Assembly: GCF_011064595.1 (NCBI RefSeq)
Contig: NZ_JAALJI010000022.1
Coordinates: forward strand, 1-64,000
DNA: 64,000 bases
Reading direction: 5' to 3'
Source of the DNA: Paludisphaera soli
GTDB taxonomy: Bacteria > Planctomycetota > Planctomycetia > Isosphaerales > Isosphaeraceae
Shown here one piece after another: positions 25,820 through 35,491 of the stretch; position 1 is the first letter of the stretch, and every line of letters starts with the position of its first letter. Below the pieces are notes generated by a model. It worked only from the letters and a program-made list of their open reading frames with translations, was not told where the DNA came from and ran no database searches. Made by a program: the position numbers and the translations under genes.

Positions 25820-26389
25820 ATGCGCATCCAGACGCTCGCGACGGCCGCGATTCTGATCGCGACCGCCGCCGTCCTGCTGGCGACGACCGGCTGCGGCCCC
25901 GGCAACGGCCTGAGCCTGGCCCGGGTCAGCGGCAAGGTCACCTACAAAGGGGAACCGGTGACGTTCGGCACGATCCTGTTCGAGCCCGAGAAGCCCGACG
26001 TGCCGCCGGCCGCCGGGTCGATCGGCAAGGACGGCGGCTTCATCCTCTCCACCGAGGACCCGGGAGACGGCGCCGTCGTCGGCTCGCACCGGGTCGCGAT
26101 CATCGGCCTGGAGGAGCTCGCCGAGGCCGACCAGGCGGCGATGCCCGACCCGGAGAAGTCGCCCCAGGAGTACATGGTCGCCAAGACCAGGGCCGGGACC
26201 ACGCCGGCCCGCGCCAAGAAGGCGGACGACTCGACCTACACCGACAAGTCCGGCAAGGTCTTCCGGATCACGATCCCGACCAAGCTGAACCAGGCCGCGA
26301 CCTCGGGCCTCAAGGTCGAGGTCTCCTCGGGGTCCAACTACGTCGAGATCGCCATCGACGAGGACGGCACGGCCCGGGTCAAGTCCTGA
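25820..26389 (+). CDS. lipoprotein with carboxypeptidase-regulatory-like fold
   Basis: A 189-residue lipoprotein with a signal peptide ending in a lipobox (ATTGC, about 22-26). The mature part reads RVSGKVTYKGEPVTFGTILF, then GGFILSTEDPGDGAVVGSHRV, the pattern of planctomycete lipoproteins with a transthyretin/CarboxypepD-reg-like beta-sandwich. It follows a DUF1559 gene by 94 bases and is likely co-transcribed with it. Its last 11 bases overlap the end of the convergent histidine kinase gene. Function is unknown. Confidence 0.85.
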   Translation: MRIQTLATAAILIATAAVLLATTGCGPGNGLSLARVSGKVTYKGEPVTFGTILFEPEKPDVPPAAGSIGKDGGFILSTEDPGDGAVVGSHRVAIIGLEELAEADQAAMPDPEKSPQEYMVAKTRAGTTPARAKKADDSTYTDKSGKVFRITIPTKLNQAATSGLKVEVSSGSNYVEIAIDEDGTARVKS

Positions 26390-28646
26390 CGCCCCGCGGC
26401 CCGGCCCGATCGGGACGGCCCTCGGCCAGCAGGGCCGCCAGGGCGTCCCGGTCGACGGGCTTGATGAGGTGGCGGTCGAAGCCCGCCTCCCTGGAACGCC
26501 GGCGGTCCTCGTCGCGGCCGTAGCCCGACACCGCGACGATCAGGGCGTCCTTGCAGGGGCCCTCGCGCCTCAGGCTCGCGGCGACCTCGTAGCCGTCCAT
26601 GCCCGGCAGGCCGATGTCGAGCAGGACGACTTCCGGGCTGTGCTCGCGGGCGGCCGCGAGGGACTCGGGGCCGGTATAGGCCGTCTCGACCCGATGCCCC
26701 AGCAGGCGCAGGAGCTTCGCCAGGCCCGTGGCCGAGTCCATGTTATCGTCGACCACGAGGATCCGCAGCGGCCCGCCTCGCGGCCGCTCGGCCGTCGCGC
26801 CCGGCGCGGGGGCGTCCTCGCCGAGCCCGTCCGCGGCGGGGAGCCGAATCGTGAATTCGCTCCCCCGTCCGGGCCCTTCGCTGCGGACCTCGACCGTCCC
26901 GCCGTGCAGCTCGGCGAGCTTCCTCACCACGGTCAGGCCGATCCCCAGGCCCCCCTCGCTGCGAGCCAGCGAGCGGTCCCCCTGGGCGAACAGCTCGAAC
27001 ACCTGCCGGAGCTTCTCGGGCGGGATGCCGATCCCCTGGTCCTCGACGCGGATCACGACCTCCTCCCCCTCGCGACGGGCCGAGAGGCGGACGAGGCCGC
27101 CGTCGTCGCTGAACTTGGCGGCGTTGTTCAGCAGGTTGACGACCATCTGCTCCAGCCGCGTCGGGTCGGCGTCCAGCACGAGGCGGCCCCGATCGACGGC
27201 GACCTCCAGGTCGTGCCCCCGCCGCTCGATCAGCGGCCGGGCGCTGGCGACGGCGGCGTCCAGGACGGCCGCCGCGTCGATCCGCTCCTTCCGCAGCCGG
27301 ATCTTGCCCCGGCTGATGCGGGAGACGTCCAGGAGGTCGTCGATCAGCCGGGTCAGGTGCCGGGTCTGGCGGCCGATGACCCCCGTCGCGAACGCGACGT
27401 CCTCGGGCGCGTCCGACGCCTCCAGCACGGCGACGGCGTTGCCGACAGCCGCCATCGGGTTGCGCAGCTCGTGGGCGAGCATGGCCAGGAACTCGTCCTT
27501 GCGGCGGTCGTTCTCTTTCAGCTCCTCCTCGGCGGCCACCCGGTCCTGGATGTCGACGCACGAGCCGATGGAGCCGGCGGCCTCGCCGTCGCGGCCCCCG
27601 AGCGGCACGCCGTCGTCGACGATCCAGCGGTACTCGCCGTCGCGGCGACGGAGCCGATAGTCCATCTTGAAGGGGGAGCCGGCCCGGGCCGACTCGTCGA
27701 GGACGCGGAGGCAGCGGTCGCGGTCGTCCGGGTGCACCCCCTCGGCCCAGCCGCGGCCGGCCTCCTGCTCCATCGTCCGGCCGGTGAACTCCAGCCAGGG
27801 CTTGTTGAACCAGCTCCGCCCGCCGTCGGGCCCCGCGAGCCAGATCAGCACCGGGGCGTTGTCGGCCGTCAGCCGGAACCGACGCTCGCTGGCCCGGACC
27901 TCCTCCTCGGCCCGTTCCCGGTCGGCGGCGGCCTTCACGCGGTCGGTGACGTCGCGGAAGACCAGGACGACGCCGGCGACCCGATCGTCCTCGACGATCG
28001 GGGCCGCGTTGGCGTCGATGAAGCGCTCCGCCCCGCCCCTGGCGATCAGGACGGCCTGGTTCGCGAGGCCGACGCGTCCCGTCCGGAGCACCTCCTCCGC
28101 CGGGTTCGCGACCGGCCCCCTCGTCGCCTCGTCGACGACCACGAACACGTCGCCGATCCTCGCGCCCCTCGCCTCGGCGAGCGTCCATCCCGTCAGGCCC
28201 TCGGCCACCCCGTTCAGGAACTCGACCCGGCCTTCGGCGTCGGCGGCGACGACCGCGTCGCCGATGCTGTCCACCGTCGCCCGGTAGCGCCGCCGCTCCG
28301 CCCGAACGCGGTCCTCGGCGCGGCGGCGGGCCGCGACGAGGCAGGCGATGAAGGTCGACACGGCGACGAACAGGAGGACCAGGATCGCGTCGTCCCGCTC
28401 CAGCGTGAAGACGCGGTAGGGCGTCATGAAGAAGTAGCGGCCGAGCACGGCGAGCGCGGCCGTCGCCGCGAGGCTCGCCCTCAGCCCCCCGTACCAGGCG
28501 GTCGCGATGACCGCCGTGAACAGGAACACCCACGGCGAGGACGGCGAGTGCGGCCAGGTCGCGAGACTCGCGAGCAGCGCGGCCGCGACCGCCGCCGCGG
28601 CGATCGCGTATCCGCGAAGCTCCACCCTGGACGTCGAAGCCGCCAT
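26379..28646 (-). CDS. PAS-domain hybrid sensor histidine kinase
   Basis: Membrane-bound hybrid two-component kinase, 755 residues. Four hydrophobic helices at about 10-105 resemble the DUF4118 (KdpD-type) sensor region. Two PAS domains follow (about 121-240 and 253-375), then HisKA with the phospho-accepting His392 in AHELRNP, the ATPase domain (NLLNNAAKF, DQGIGI, GGLGIGLT), and a C-terminal receiver with Asp677 in LLDIGLPGMDGYE and Lys in HLIKPVD. No partner regulator gene is next to it, so the output target is unknown. It ends convergently with the lipoprotein gene. Confidence 0.94.
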   Translation of the reverse strand: MAASTSRVELRGYAIAAAAVAAALLASLATWPHSPSSPWVFLFTAVIATAWYGGLRASLAATAALAVLGRYFFMTPYRVFTLERDDAILVLLFVAVSTFIACLVAARRRAEDRVRAERRRYRATVDSIGDAVVAADAEGRVEFLNGVAEGLTGWTLAEARGARIGDVFVVVDEATRGPVANPAEEVLRTGRVGLANQAVLIARGGAERFIDANAAPIVEDDRVAGVVLVFRDVTDRVKAAADRERAEEEVRASERRFRLTADNAPVLIWLAGPDGGRSWFNKPWLEFTGRTMEQEAGRGWAEGVHPDDRDRCLRVLDESARAGSPFKMDYRLRRRDGEYRWIVDDGVPLGGRDGEAAGSIGSCVDIQDRVAAEEELKENDRRKDEFLAMLAHELRNPMAAVGNAVAVLEASDAPEDVAFATGVIGRQTRHLTRLIDDLLDVSRISRGKIRLRKERIDAAAVLDAAVASARPLIERRGHDLEVAVDRGRLVLDADPTRLEQMVVNLLNNAAKFSDDGGLVRLSARREGEEVVIRVEDQGIGIPPEKLRQVFELFAQGDRSLARSEGGLGIGLTVVRKLAELHGGTVEVRSEGPGRGSEFTIRLPAADGLGEDAPAPGATAERPRGGPLRILVVDDNMDSATGLAKLLRLLGHRVETAYTGPESLAAAREHSPEVVLLDIGLPGMDGYEVAASLRREGPCKDALIVAVSGYGRDEDRRRSREAGFDRHLIKPVDRDALAALLAEGRPDRAGPRGVRT

Positions 28647-28830
28647 GAAAACGTCCGTCCGGACTCGCGCCGCCCGTCGCCCCGAGCGAGACGACGGTCG
28701 GGCGGGAGGGCGTATCTTGGAACCTGGTTAAAGATAACCTCTGCGGCCGCGGACTCCTACTCCCGGCCCGCCCGGCGCGGTCGGGTCGTGCCGATCGACG
28801 GGGCTCGGAGACGCGGCCGACGCCGGTCCC

Positions 28831-29784
28831 TCAGCGGGCGACCGGGTCGGCCTTGGCGGCGGGGGCCTTCGCCTCGACCATGGCCCGGAACTGCTTCCAG
28901 GTGATGACCTCGATGCCGAGCCGCCGGATCTCGGCGGCGACGGCCGGGTCGGTGAAGATCCGCCGGTCGCCGTCGCGGCGGGGGGCGCTGGGGGTCGCGG
29001 CCCTCAGCTCCGCGTCGTCCTCGCCGCAGTGGATGATCAGCTCGGTGACGCCCGGCCCCAGCTCGCGGAGGGCCTTCATGTAGGTCTCGACGCGCCCCTC
29101 GTGGGTCTCGCCGCCGTAGAACTGCAGGAGGTTGTCGAGCACCGGCAGCCGCCTCGCGTCCAGCTCGGCGAGCAGCGCCTTGCCGCGCTCGCGGAAGGCG
29201 GGATACTCCTCGCCGATGGCCCCCTCGACGTCGCGCAGGAACAGCACCGGGAGGTCGTACTTCAGGCCGACCCGGACGTACACCTCGAGGATGTCCGCCC
29301 GGCTGACCAGCGCGCCCATGTGGGTGTCCAGGTGGCTGAGCGGGATGCCCATGGCGAGGGCCCGGTCGACCTGGGCCGTCAGCTCGATCTCGATCTCCTC
29401 GGCCTTGGCGTTCTTCGCCACGGCCTCGACCCCGCGATGGAGGTAGCCGTCGGCGTCCACCAGGCTCGGCACCCGATCCCGCCCGGCGACCGGGCCCCAG
29501 CGGTAGGTCGCCCACTCCGAGTTGAGCGTCAGGTGGACGCCGTAGTCCTTCTCGGGATGCGCCTTGGCGTACTCGGCGAACTCCTTGATCCAGGGGCACG
29601 GCATCATGGCGCTGCACGACGAGACGACGCCGTCTTCCATCGACTGGAACGTCCCCCGATTCACCGAGTGGCACATGCCGGCGTCGTCGGCGTGGATGAT
29701 CAGGTAACGCTTCTCGTCGTCGGCCCCGAGGGCGGCCGAACCGAGCGACAGCAGCAGGGCGAACGTCATCCGGGCGCGAGGCAT
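28831..29784 (-). CDS. ChbG/HpnK (YdjC-like) carbohydrate deacetylase, secreted
   Basis: YdjC/ChbG-family deacetylase of 317 residues that removes acetyl groups from oligosaccharides or glycolipids. A signal peptide (about 1-20, ending AALGADD) suggests export. The metal site is seen in [19 protein letters not shown] (Asp-Asp near 32-33), [11 protein letters not shown] (His), and [10 protein letters not shown] (His-x-x-x-His). [12 protein letters not shown] near the C-terminus is also conserved. It lies downstream of no clear partner; the S4/CvpA pair ends upstream. Confidence 0.88.
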   Translation of the reverse strand: MPRARMTFALLLSLGSAALGADDEKRYLIIHADDAGMCHSVNRGTFQSMEDGVVSSCSAMMPCPWIKEFAEYAKAHPEKDYGVHLTLNSEWATYRWGPVAGRDRVPSLVDADGYLHRGVEAVAKNAKAEEIEIELTAQVDRALAMGIPLSHLDTHMGALVSRADILEVYVRVGLKYDLPVLFLRDVEGAIGEEYPAFRERGKALLAELDARRLPVLDNLLQFYGGETHEGRVETYMKALRELGPGVTELIIHCGEDDAELRAATPSAPRRDGDRRIFTDPAVAAEIRRLGIEVITWKQFRAMVEAKAPAAKADPVAR

Positions 29785-29868
29785 GGGGAGGTCTCCGGGG
29801 GCCTGGGAGCGAGAGGCGAACGCACCAGGATGCCCCGATCCCCCCGCCGCCGCAAGCGAGTCCCGGCC

Positions 29869-30102
29869 TCAGTCGAGGACGATCCTCGGGCCGTCCTCGA
29901 CGTCGAGTTCGACCACGTCGCCGACGGCCATCTGCCGGCGCTTGCGGAGTTCCTGCTCGCCGTTGACGCGGACCAGGCCCTCGGCGACGAGGTTCTTGGC
30001 CTCGCCGCCGGACATCACGCAGTTGGCCCGCTTGAGCACCTGGATCAGGTTGATCGGCCGGTCCCCCACCTCCAGGCGGATCTCCTCGCGGTCGTCGCTC
30101 AT
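29869..30102 (-). CDS. S4-domain RNA-binding protein (YbcJ-like)
   Basis: A 77-residue S4 RNA-binding protein. The core reads NLIQVLKRANCVMSGGEAK, VRVNGEQELRKRRQMAVGD and VVELD, the standard S4 alpha-L fold. The ATG at 30102 overlaps the stop of the CvpA gene (ATGA), so the two are coupled. Relatives bind rRNA or tRNA; a precise role is not known. Confidence 0.88.
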   Translation of the reverse strand: MSDDREEIRLEVGDRPINLIQVLKRANCVMSGGEAKNLVAEGLVRVNGEQELRKRRQMAVGDVVELDVEDGPRIVLD

Positions 30103-31346
30103 CGGGGGGCCTTGGCCGGCGCCTTGGCGGGGGCGGGATCGGGGAGGAGGCTGTCGAGCCCCCGGTCGATGGCGTCGGTCACCGACTGCTCGAGCTTGCG
30201 GCGGCCCTGGTCGATCGCGCCGTCGGCCCCCTGCTCCAGCCGCTGCCGGGCGCGGAGGACCTCCTCCTGGGTGCGTTCGAGCCGCGACCGGGCGTCGCCG
30301 ATCCGCCGCTGGACCTCGCCGGCCTTCCCCTGGAGCTGCCCGGCACGGCCCTGGAGTTGATCGGCCACGTTGCGTCGGGTCTCGTCGACCGCGCCGGTCA
30401 CCTGGCCGGTCAGGTTGCGGCGGGTCTCGTCGACCGCGCCGGTCAGCGCGTTCTGGAGGCGGGCCTTGTCCTTCTCGATCAGGTCGCGGATCGTGGCCGC
30501 CTTGGCGTCCGGGTCGGAGTCGAGCGACTCGACCAGGGCCTGCTCGGCCTTCCGCCGGCCCTGCTCCACCAGGCTGTTCATGACCTCGCGGGCCGAGGGG
30601 ATCCCGGCGTCGGCGGGGACGTCGACGGCGGGGGCGGGGACGGCGGCGTCGGCGGCAACGGCGGCGGCGGCGGGGACGGCCGCCGCGCCGGCCTCGCGGA
30701 GCCGGCCGACCTCGGCGTCGAGCCGGGACGTGGCGCGGGAGGCCACGGCGCGGACCTCGGGGTCGCGGCGGGGCGTCGCCTCGTCCGCCTCGGCGAAGCT
30801 CGGGCCGGCGTCGGCCCGGTCGGCCTCCTCGGCCTGGGCGTCGGCGACCGGGGCGTCGCCGTGCCAGAACGGGGCGAGGGCGTTGCGAACCTCGGCCGGC
30901 AGCACCGGGCCGACGTGGTGGACGACGTTGTTGACGACCTTGCCGGTGGGGCTGTCGAAGATCGGCTCGCGGGTCTTCGGGGCGACGCTGACGACGAGCA
31001 TCGTCCCCAGGATGCCCACGGCCGCCCCCTCGACGCCGCCCAGCATCATGCCCAGGTGGCGGTCGTAGGCGTCGAACTTGAGCTTGCGGATGACGCCGCG
31101 GACCATCCAGGCGAGCCCGAAGACCGCGCCCGAGACCACCAGGTACGCCGCCGCCATCGACATCGCGCGGGCCGCCTCGGGCGTGCCCGGCAGGTGCGGG
31201 GCGATCAGGGCCGAGACCGGATACGAGAACAGGTAGCCCAGCACCAGCGACCCGATGCTCGCCAGCTGCCAGGTGATCCCCCGCCACGCGCCGCGGGCCA
31301 TCCCCGCGATCAGGACGGCCGCCATGGCCATGTCGTAAGTCGTCAT
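30099..31346 (-). CDS. CvpA-family membrane protein with long repeat-bearing coiled tail
   Basis: The N-terminal 170 residues are a CvpA domain with four hydrophobic helices (starting MTTYDMAMAAVLIAGMARG; GMMLGGVEGAAVGILGTMLV). A long Ala/Arg/Glu/Gln-rich tail follows (about 180-400) that should form coiled coil. It holds a 15-residue direct repeat, TGAVDETRRNLTGQV and TGAVDETRRNVADQL. Typical CvpA proteins are 160-200 residues; this one has 415. ATG 31346 was chosen since upstream in-frame sequence does not look like protein and GGAGGGG lies upstream. CvpA members affect colicin export and envelope homeostasis. Confidence 0.83.
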   Translation of the reverse strand: MTTYDMAMAAVLIAGMARGAWRGITWQLASIGSLVLGYLFSYPVSALIAPHLPGTPEAARAMSMAAAYLVVSGAVFGLAWMVRGVIRKLKFDAYDRHLGMMLGGVEGAAVGILGTMLVVSVAPKTREPIFDSPTGKVVNNVVHHVGPVLPAEVRNALAPFWHGDAPVADAQAEEADRADAGPSFAEADEATPRRDPEVRAVASRATSRLDAEVGRLREAGAAAVPAAAAVAADAAVPAPAVDVPADAGIPSAREVMNSLVEQGRRKAEQALVESLDSDPDAKAATIRDLIEKDKARLQNALTGAVDETRRNLTGQVTGAVDETRRNVADQLQGRAGQLQGKAGEVQRRIGDARSRLERTQEEVLRARQRLEQGADGAIDQGRRKLEQSVTDAIDRGLDSLLPDPAPAKAPAKAPR

Positions 31347-31985
31347 GCGTGCCCCTCCATGCCTCGACCTGATTCCCCGCGCCTCGTGCGCGGACGTGCC
31401 CAGACGGCCGGCCGCATGGTAGCCCACCCTCCCCCGGCCGGGAAGCCGGATTTCCTCAAGTCCACGCCCCGGCCGACCGACGACCGCCGCCCCGCAATCG
31501 GCTTCGTTCGCGCCGACCCCGAAACGAACCCATCGGACGCAACTTGTTTCGTCGAAGTCTTTTAACCACCGCCCAGCTCCCCGAAAATTGGCTTCGTTCG
31601 GCGCGCTTTCTGGGTGCGCCCGATCTTGCTCCCGCCGCCGTCGAGCCACGCCGGGCCGCCTCCGGGCGCAACATCCCTTATCGAGACAATGCGCCCGGAA
31701 GCCCGAATGCGAACGGTGTCGCTGGATCCCGGAATCTCTTCGGAGACGAGCGGACGGAAGCGAGGGGGCGCCCCCCGGACCGACGCTGGCGAGTGGCCTT
31801 GAGTTGGGTGCCACGGGTTCTCCGAACCCGTGGATCGGCGTCGGACGGGTCCCGAGCCTTCTCCCGGTTCCCCGGCCGGTCCACGGTTCTTCAGAACTCG
31901 CAGGCCCCGAAGGCTTTCCGCCAGGGCTCGGTGGAGTCAGGTCCGAGGGGATCGTCCGGGACTTCGCGCCGGGAGGCGCTGGCTC
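31347..31985. other. 640-base gap, no gene recognised; contains a palindrome
   Basis: No frame shows a conserved protein. Two related fragments containing GGCTTCGTTCG occur near 31500 and 31591; on the minus strand they read NEAN/NEAD-like peptides. A perfect hairpin CCACGGGTTC-TCC-GAACCCGTGG lies at 31811-31833. The region looks like degenerate intergenic repeat DNA plus the CvpA promoter. Confidence 0.5.
31811..31833. repeat. 10-bp perfect palindrome with 3-base loop
   Basis: CCACGGGTTC and GAACCCGTGG flank TCC. It is isolated from both neighbouring genes and has no T-tract, so it fits a REP-like intergenic palindrome better than a terminator. Confidence 0.45.
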
Positions 31986-34900
31986 TCACAGGCCATCGGC
32001 CTCGAACCCGAGGCTGTAGGCCAGGTTTTGGAGCACGACGAGCCTCGTCGCCGGTGAGTCGATCGCCTCGGCCGTCTTCAAGGCCCCTTCGATGCCGTCG
32101 CCCTGGAAGGCCGCGTGGACCTTCGAGACGTGGTAGTTGACTTCCATGCCGGGGCTGATCGTGGACGTATCCATGTCGGGCTCGCCAGCGAGCCGTCGGA
32201 TCCCGGGCAGCAGCGACGCCCGCTGGGCCGAGATCGGATGGAATGGCGTCTCCTGATCGTAGTCGAGGAACCCGTTCCGCATGACGCCGACGCTCTGGCC
32301 CGCGATCGGTCCGGGGTCGGACGGCCTGGGTTGGAGGCAGGCGAGGGCGCGACGGGCGTACGGGCGGGCGGCTTCGGGGTCGCCGTCGTCCCGCAACCGG
32401 ACGGCGAGGGACCGGAGGGCGCGGGCCTTTTCGAGCCCGGGCTCGTCGCGGATCGCGTCGACGGTCCTCGCCGCCTCGGCGACGCCGCTCGTCCGGAGCT
32501 GGACCTGGGCGAGCCTTTCGAGCATCCGCGAACGCCGGGGCTCGGGCTGCTCAAGGGCTCGGGGGAGGGCGTCGGCGAGCATGGCGTTCGCCTCGTCGCC
32601 CCGCCCCGTCGCTTCGAGCTTCTGGGCCAGGACGATCTCGGCGATCAGCCGCTCCGCGTCGTGCGCCACCGCGGCGGTCAGTTCCTTCGACCGGGCGAAC
32701 GCGGCGTCCGCGCCGGCCTCGTCGCCGGCCTGCGACCGCCGCCAGGCGATCAGGGCGAACGTGGCGGGCTTGACGGAGTCGTAGAAGCCGTCGTTGGGGC
32801 CGGGATGCTCGACGCGGCGGATGTCGGGGATCGCCTCGACCGTGGCGAGCGCGCCGGCGACGTCCCCCGCGCGGGCCTGGAGGTGGGCCGCCGCCGCGAG
32901 GGTCCGGGCCCGCAGGACGGGCTCGTCGGTCCCCTTCGCGACGGCCGCGATCTTCGCCAGCGCCGCGCGGGCCGCGGCGTCGTCCTTCGGCCGCAGCGCC
33001 GGGTCGCCGATCACGATCTTGATCCCGGACGCGTCGGTCCAGTCGATCGGGTCGAATGAGCAGAGGCCCTCGATCATGTCCCGCAGGGCCGCGTCCCGGC
33101 GGCGCGGCGGGAGCGTCGCGGCGAGTTCCAGCGCGGCGTCGAGGTCGACCTCGGCGATGGACCGCGCGAGCGTCCGGGCCAGGAACGTCTTCGATTCGCC
33201 TGCCGGGGCCTCGTCGACGAGCTTCCGGGCCCTGGCGATCAGCTCGCGTCCCGCCGGCTCGTCGCCCGCCCGGATCAACTTCACTCCCATGAAGCTGTCG
33301 AGGTTGACAGTCACGGCGGGGGAGTGCGACGGTCCGACCAGGCCGACGACGTACGCGACGACCGGTCGCATGGCCTCGAACTCGCGACGATCGGCGAGCG
33401 ACTCCAGAAGCTGGCCGAGGATTTCCAGCTTCATCCCGACCAGCTCGGGATCGACCGGCTCGTCCCCCGGTTCCAGGGGGAGGTCCGACATCCTCTGGAG
33501 GGGCCTGGGGTCCTCGGGCACGCTCTGCTTGGCGCTGATGGCGTCGAACAGTTTCGTCAGCACGCGCATCATCGCGGCGTCGGCGGCCGGGTCGGGCTTC
33601 GCCACCAGCTCGACGACCTGACGGAACTGAGCCCGAGCCGTCTCGACCTCGCCCGCGTCGTACCGGATCGCAGCCGATTCGATCAGGATACCCAGATTCA
33701 TGACCGCGACGAGGTCGCGCGAGAGATCCTTGCCGGCGAGCGGCCCGATCTTCACGCCGTTCAGAGTCTTCAACGCCCCCGCGCGATCGCCCTGGTCGAG
33801 CTGCTTCCGGGCGATCTGCGTCAGCGCGACGATCCGCTCGTCCGGCGGGGTCGGCCCGCCGGGATTCGGCACGTCGGGGAGTGCGGCGACGGCCTCGGCG
33901 ATCCGTTGCAGGTCGGTGCGGACGTCGGCCTTCGGCTGCTCGGCCGGGGGTTGGGCTCGCGTCGGCAGGACGAGGGCGGCGGCGAGCAGGGTTGCGGCGG
34001 CCAGGGCGAGGGCTTCGGGGGCGGTGGGCTTCATCGTCATCGGGGGGTCCTCCTTGAGCAGGATGCGACGGATCCTCGTCGTGATGGGGCGTTCGGTCAG
34101 GGAGAGCGCGGGGGCCGGCGCGGGGCGGGCGGCGGCCAGGGCGGCGAGCAGCTCGGCGTAGGCGCGGGGGCGGTCGGTGCGGGCGACGACCAGGCGGTCG
34201 CAGCAGGTCTCGCGCTCCAGCCGGACCCAGGCCGAGAGCCACCACGTCGTCGGGTGGAAGAACAAGAGCGCCTCGGCCAGCTTCTGGAAGAGGCCCACCA
34301 GGTTGTCGCGACGGCGGAGGTGGGCCAGCTCGTGCAACAGGGCCATCTCCAGCTGTTCGGGGCTCCAGCCGGTCAGGGCGGCCGTCGGCAGCAGGATCAT
34401 CGGCCGGACGACGCCGATCAGCACCGGCGCGGCGATCCGGTCGCAGGCCGCGACCGCCACGCGAGCGATCCCCAGCGACCGCGCCAGGGCCCGGGCCCGC
34501 TCGACGACCGGCCCGGCTTCGAGCGGCAGCGCCTCGCGACGGAGCCGCCCGACGCCCGCCAGCCCCGTCGCCAGCCAGGCCAGCGTGAGCGCCGAGCCGA
34601 CGAGCCAGACGCCCGGCAGGACCGGGATCCACGCATCCAGGAATCGCAATCGATTCGGGCTTTCCGGCTTCGACGCCGGCGCGATCCAGGGCCGGCGAGC
34701 CGTGACGGCGGCGCGGGGAGCGGCGCGACTCGGGGTCGGCACTCTGGCGGCCGGCGGGTCGGCGATTGCGGCCGTCGCCGCCGGCGCGGGGACGTGGACG
34801 ACGGCGAAGGTCCCGAACGGCGCGACGGTCAGGAGGACCAGGCTCGCCAGCGCCGCGGCGTGGCGGGCCTCGGCCGCCGCGCGGCGGAGCAGCCGACGGG

Positions 34901-35000
34901 CGATCGACGCGGCCAGGCCGATCGCCGCGCCGATCCAGAGCATGTGCAGGAAGGTCCAGCCCAGGGCCGTCCAGGCGGGCGAGTTCGGCAGCGGGCTCAT
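31986..35000 (-). CDS. M56 (BlaR1-type) membrane metallopeptidase fused to a long helical-repeat domain
   Basis: Membrane zinc peptidase of the BlaR1/MecR1 group, 1004 residues. Hydrophobic helices lie near 10-35, 45-70 and 125-150. The active site is HELAHLRRRDN (223-233) with the downstream ERETCCD (262-268). After about 320 a second export-type segment (LALAAATLLAAALVLPTRAQ, ending near 350) is followed by some 650 residues of Ala/Leu/Glu-rich helical repeats, TPR-like in spacing. A strong ribosome site (AAGGAGG) lies seven bases before Met321, so a separate secreted repeat protein may also be made. It overlaps the BlaI gene (ATGA). Confidence 0.87.
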   Translation of the reverse strand: MSPLPNSPAWTALGWTFLHMLWIGAAIGLAASIARRLLRRAAAEARHAAALASLVLLTVAPFGTFAVVHVPAPAATAAIADPPAARVPTPSRAAPRAAVTARRPWIAPASKPESPNRLRFLDAWIPVLPGVWLVGSALTLAWLATGLAGVGRLRREALPLEAGPVVERARALARSLGIARVAVAACDRIAAPVLIGVVRPMILLPTAALTGWSPEQLEMALLHELAHLRRRDNLVGLFQKLAEALLFFHPTTWWLSAWVRLERETCCDRLVVARTDRPRAYAELLAALAAARPAPAPALSLTERPITTRIRRILLKEDPPMTMKPTAPEALALAAATLLAAALVLPTRAQPPAEQPKADVRTDLQRIAEAVAALPDVPNPGGPTPPDERIVALTQIARKQLDQGDRAGALKTLNGVKIGPLAGKDLSRDLVAVMNLGILIESAAIRYDAGEVETARAQFRQVVELVAKPDPAADAAMMRVLTKLFDAISAKQSVPEDPRPLQRMSDLPLEPGDEPVDPELVGMKLEILGQLLESLADRREFEAMRPVVAYVVGLVGPSHSPAVTVNLDSFMGVKLIRAGDEPAGRELIARARKLVDEAPAGESKTFLARTLARSIAEVDLDAALELAATLPPRRRDAALRDMIEGLCSFDPIDWTDASGIKIVIGDPALRPKDDAAARAALAKIAAVAKGTDEPVLRARTLAAAAHLQARAGDVAGALATVEAIPDIRRVEHPGPNDGFYDSVKPATFALIAWRRSQAGDEAGADAAFARSKELTAAVAHDAERLIAEIVLAQKLEATGRGDEANAMLADALPRALEQPEPRRSRMLERLAQVQLRTSGVAEAARTVDAIRDEPGLEKARALRSLAVRLRDDGDPEAARPYARRALACLQPRPSDPGPIAGQSVGVMRNGFLDYDQETPFHPISAQRASLLPGIRRLAGEPDMDTSTISPGMEVNYHVSKVHAAFQGDGIEGALKTAEAIDSPATRLVVLQNLAYSLGFEADGL

Positions 35001-35425
35001 GCTCGCCCCCCCTTCCGCTTCGGCGTCGGCTTCGGGGCCGGGCCTGCGTCGTCGGCCTCGTCGAGCAGGGCGCGGATGGCCTCGCGGTCGCGGTCGTCGA
35101 GCGTGCCCTGCTCGATCAGGTGGGCGACCAGGCCCCGGGCGGAGCCGTCGAAGACGTTCTGGACGAGCTTGCCGAGCAAGCCCGAAGCGGCCGCGCCCCG
35201 GCTGGTCTCGGCCGCCCACAGATAGCCCTTCGGACCGTCGTCGCGGCGGACGAGCTTCTTCGTCAGCATCACCTTGAGCGTCGTCGCGACCGTCGTCAGC
35301 GCAACGGGCCGCCGCGCCTGGAGGGCCTCGTGAACCTTCCCCAGCCCGGCCGGGCCGTGCTCCCACAACACCTGCAAGATCGCCAGCTCCGCGTCCGTCG
35401 GCTGGCCGCTCGGGCTCCTCGCCAT
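34997..35425 (-). CDS. BlaI/MecI/CopY-family repressor
   Basis: Winged-helix repressor of 142 residues. SGQPTDAELAILQVLWEHG, TTVATTLKVMLTKKLVRRD and GYLWAAE form the BlaI DNA-binding domain. The C-terminal part (LLGKLVQNVFDGSARGLVAHL) is the dimerisation region, which the partner M56 peptidase usually cleaves. It overlaps the M56 gene by four bases, the classical two-gene signalling unit. A Lys/Pro-rich tail (PKPTPKRKGG) is extra. Targets other than its own promoter are not evident in the window. Confidence 0.94.
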   Translation of the reverse strand: MARSPSGQPTDAELAILQVLWEHGPAGLGKVHEALQARRPVALTTVATTLKVMLTKKLVRRDDGPKGYLWAAETSRGAAASGLLGKLVQNVFDGSARGLVAHLIEQGTLDDRDREAIRALLDEADDAGPAPKPTPKRKGGRA

Positions 35426-35491
35426 GTCGGGCCTCCCTCCCCTTCAAGGCCGTCGCATCGGGACCGGGTCCGCGACCCGTCGTCGATACTG

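Noticed and set aside
31544-32140. Plus-strand open frame of 198 codons in the gap between the CvpA and M56 genes
   Set aside because: No ribosome site, no recognisable domain, and it runs antisense into the end of the M56 gene.
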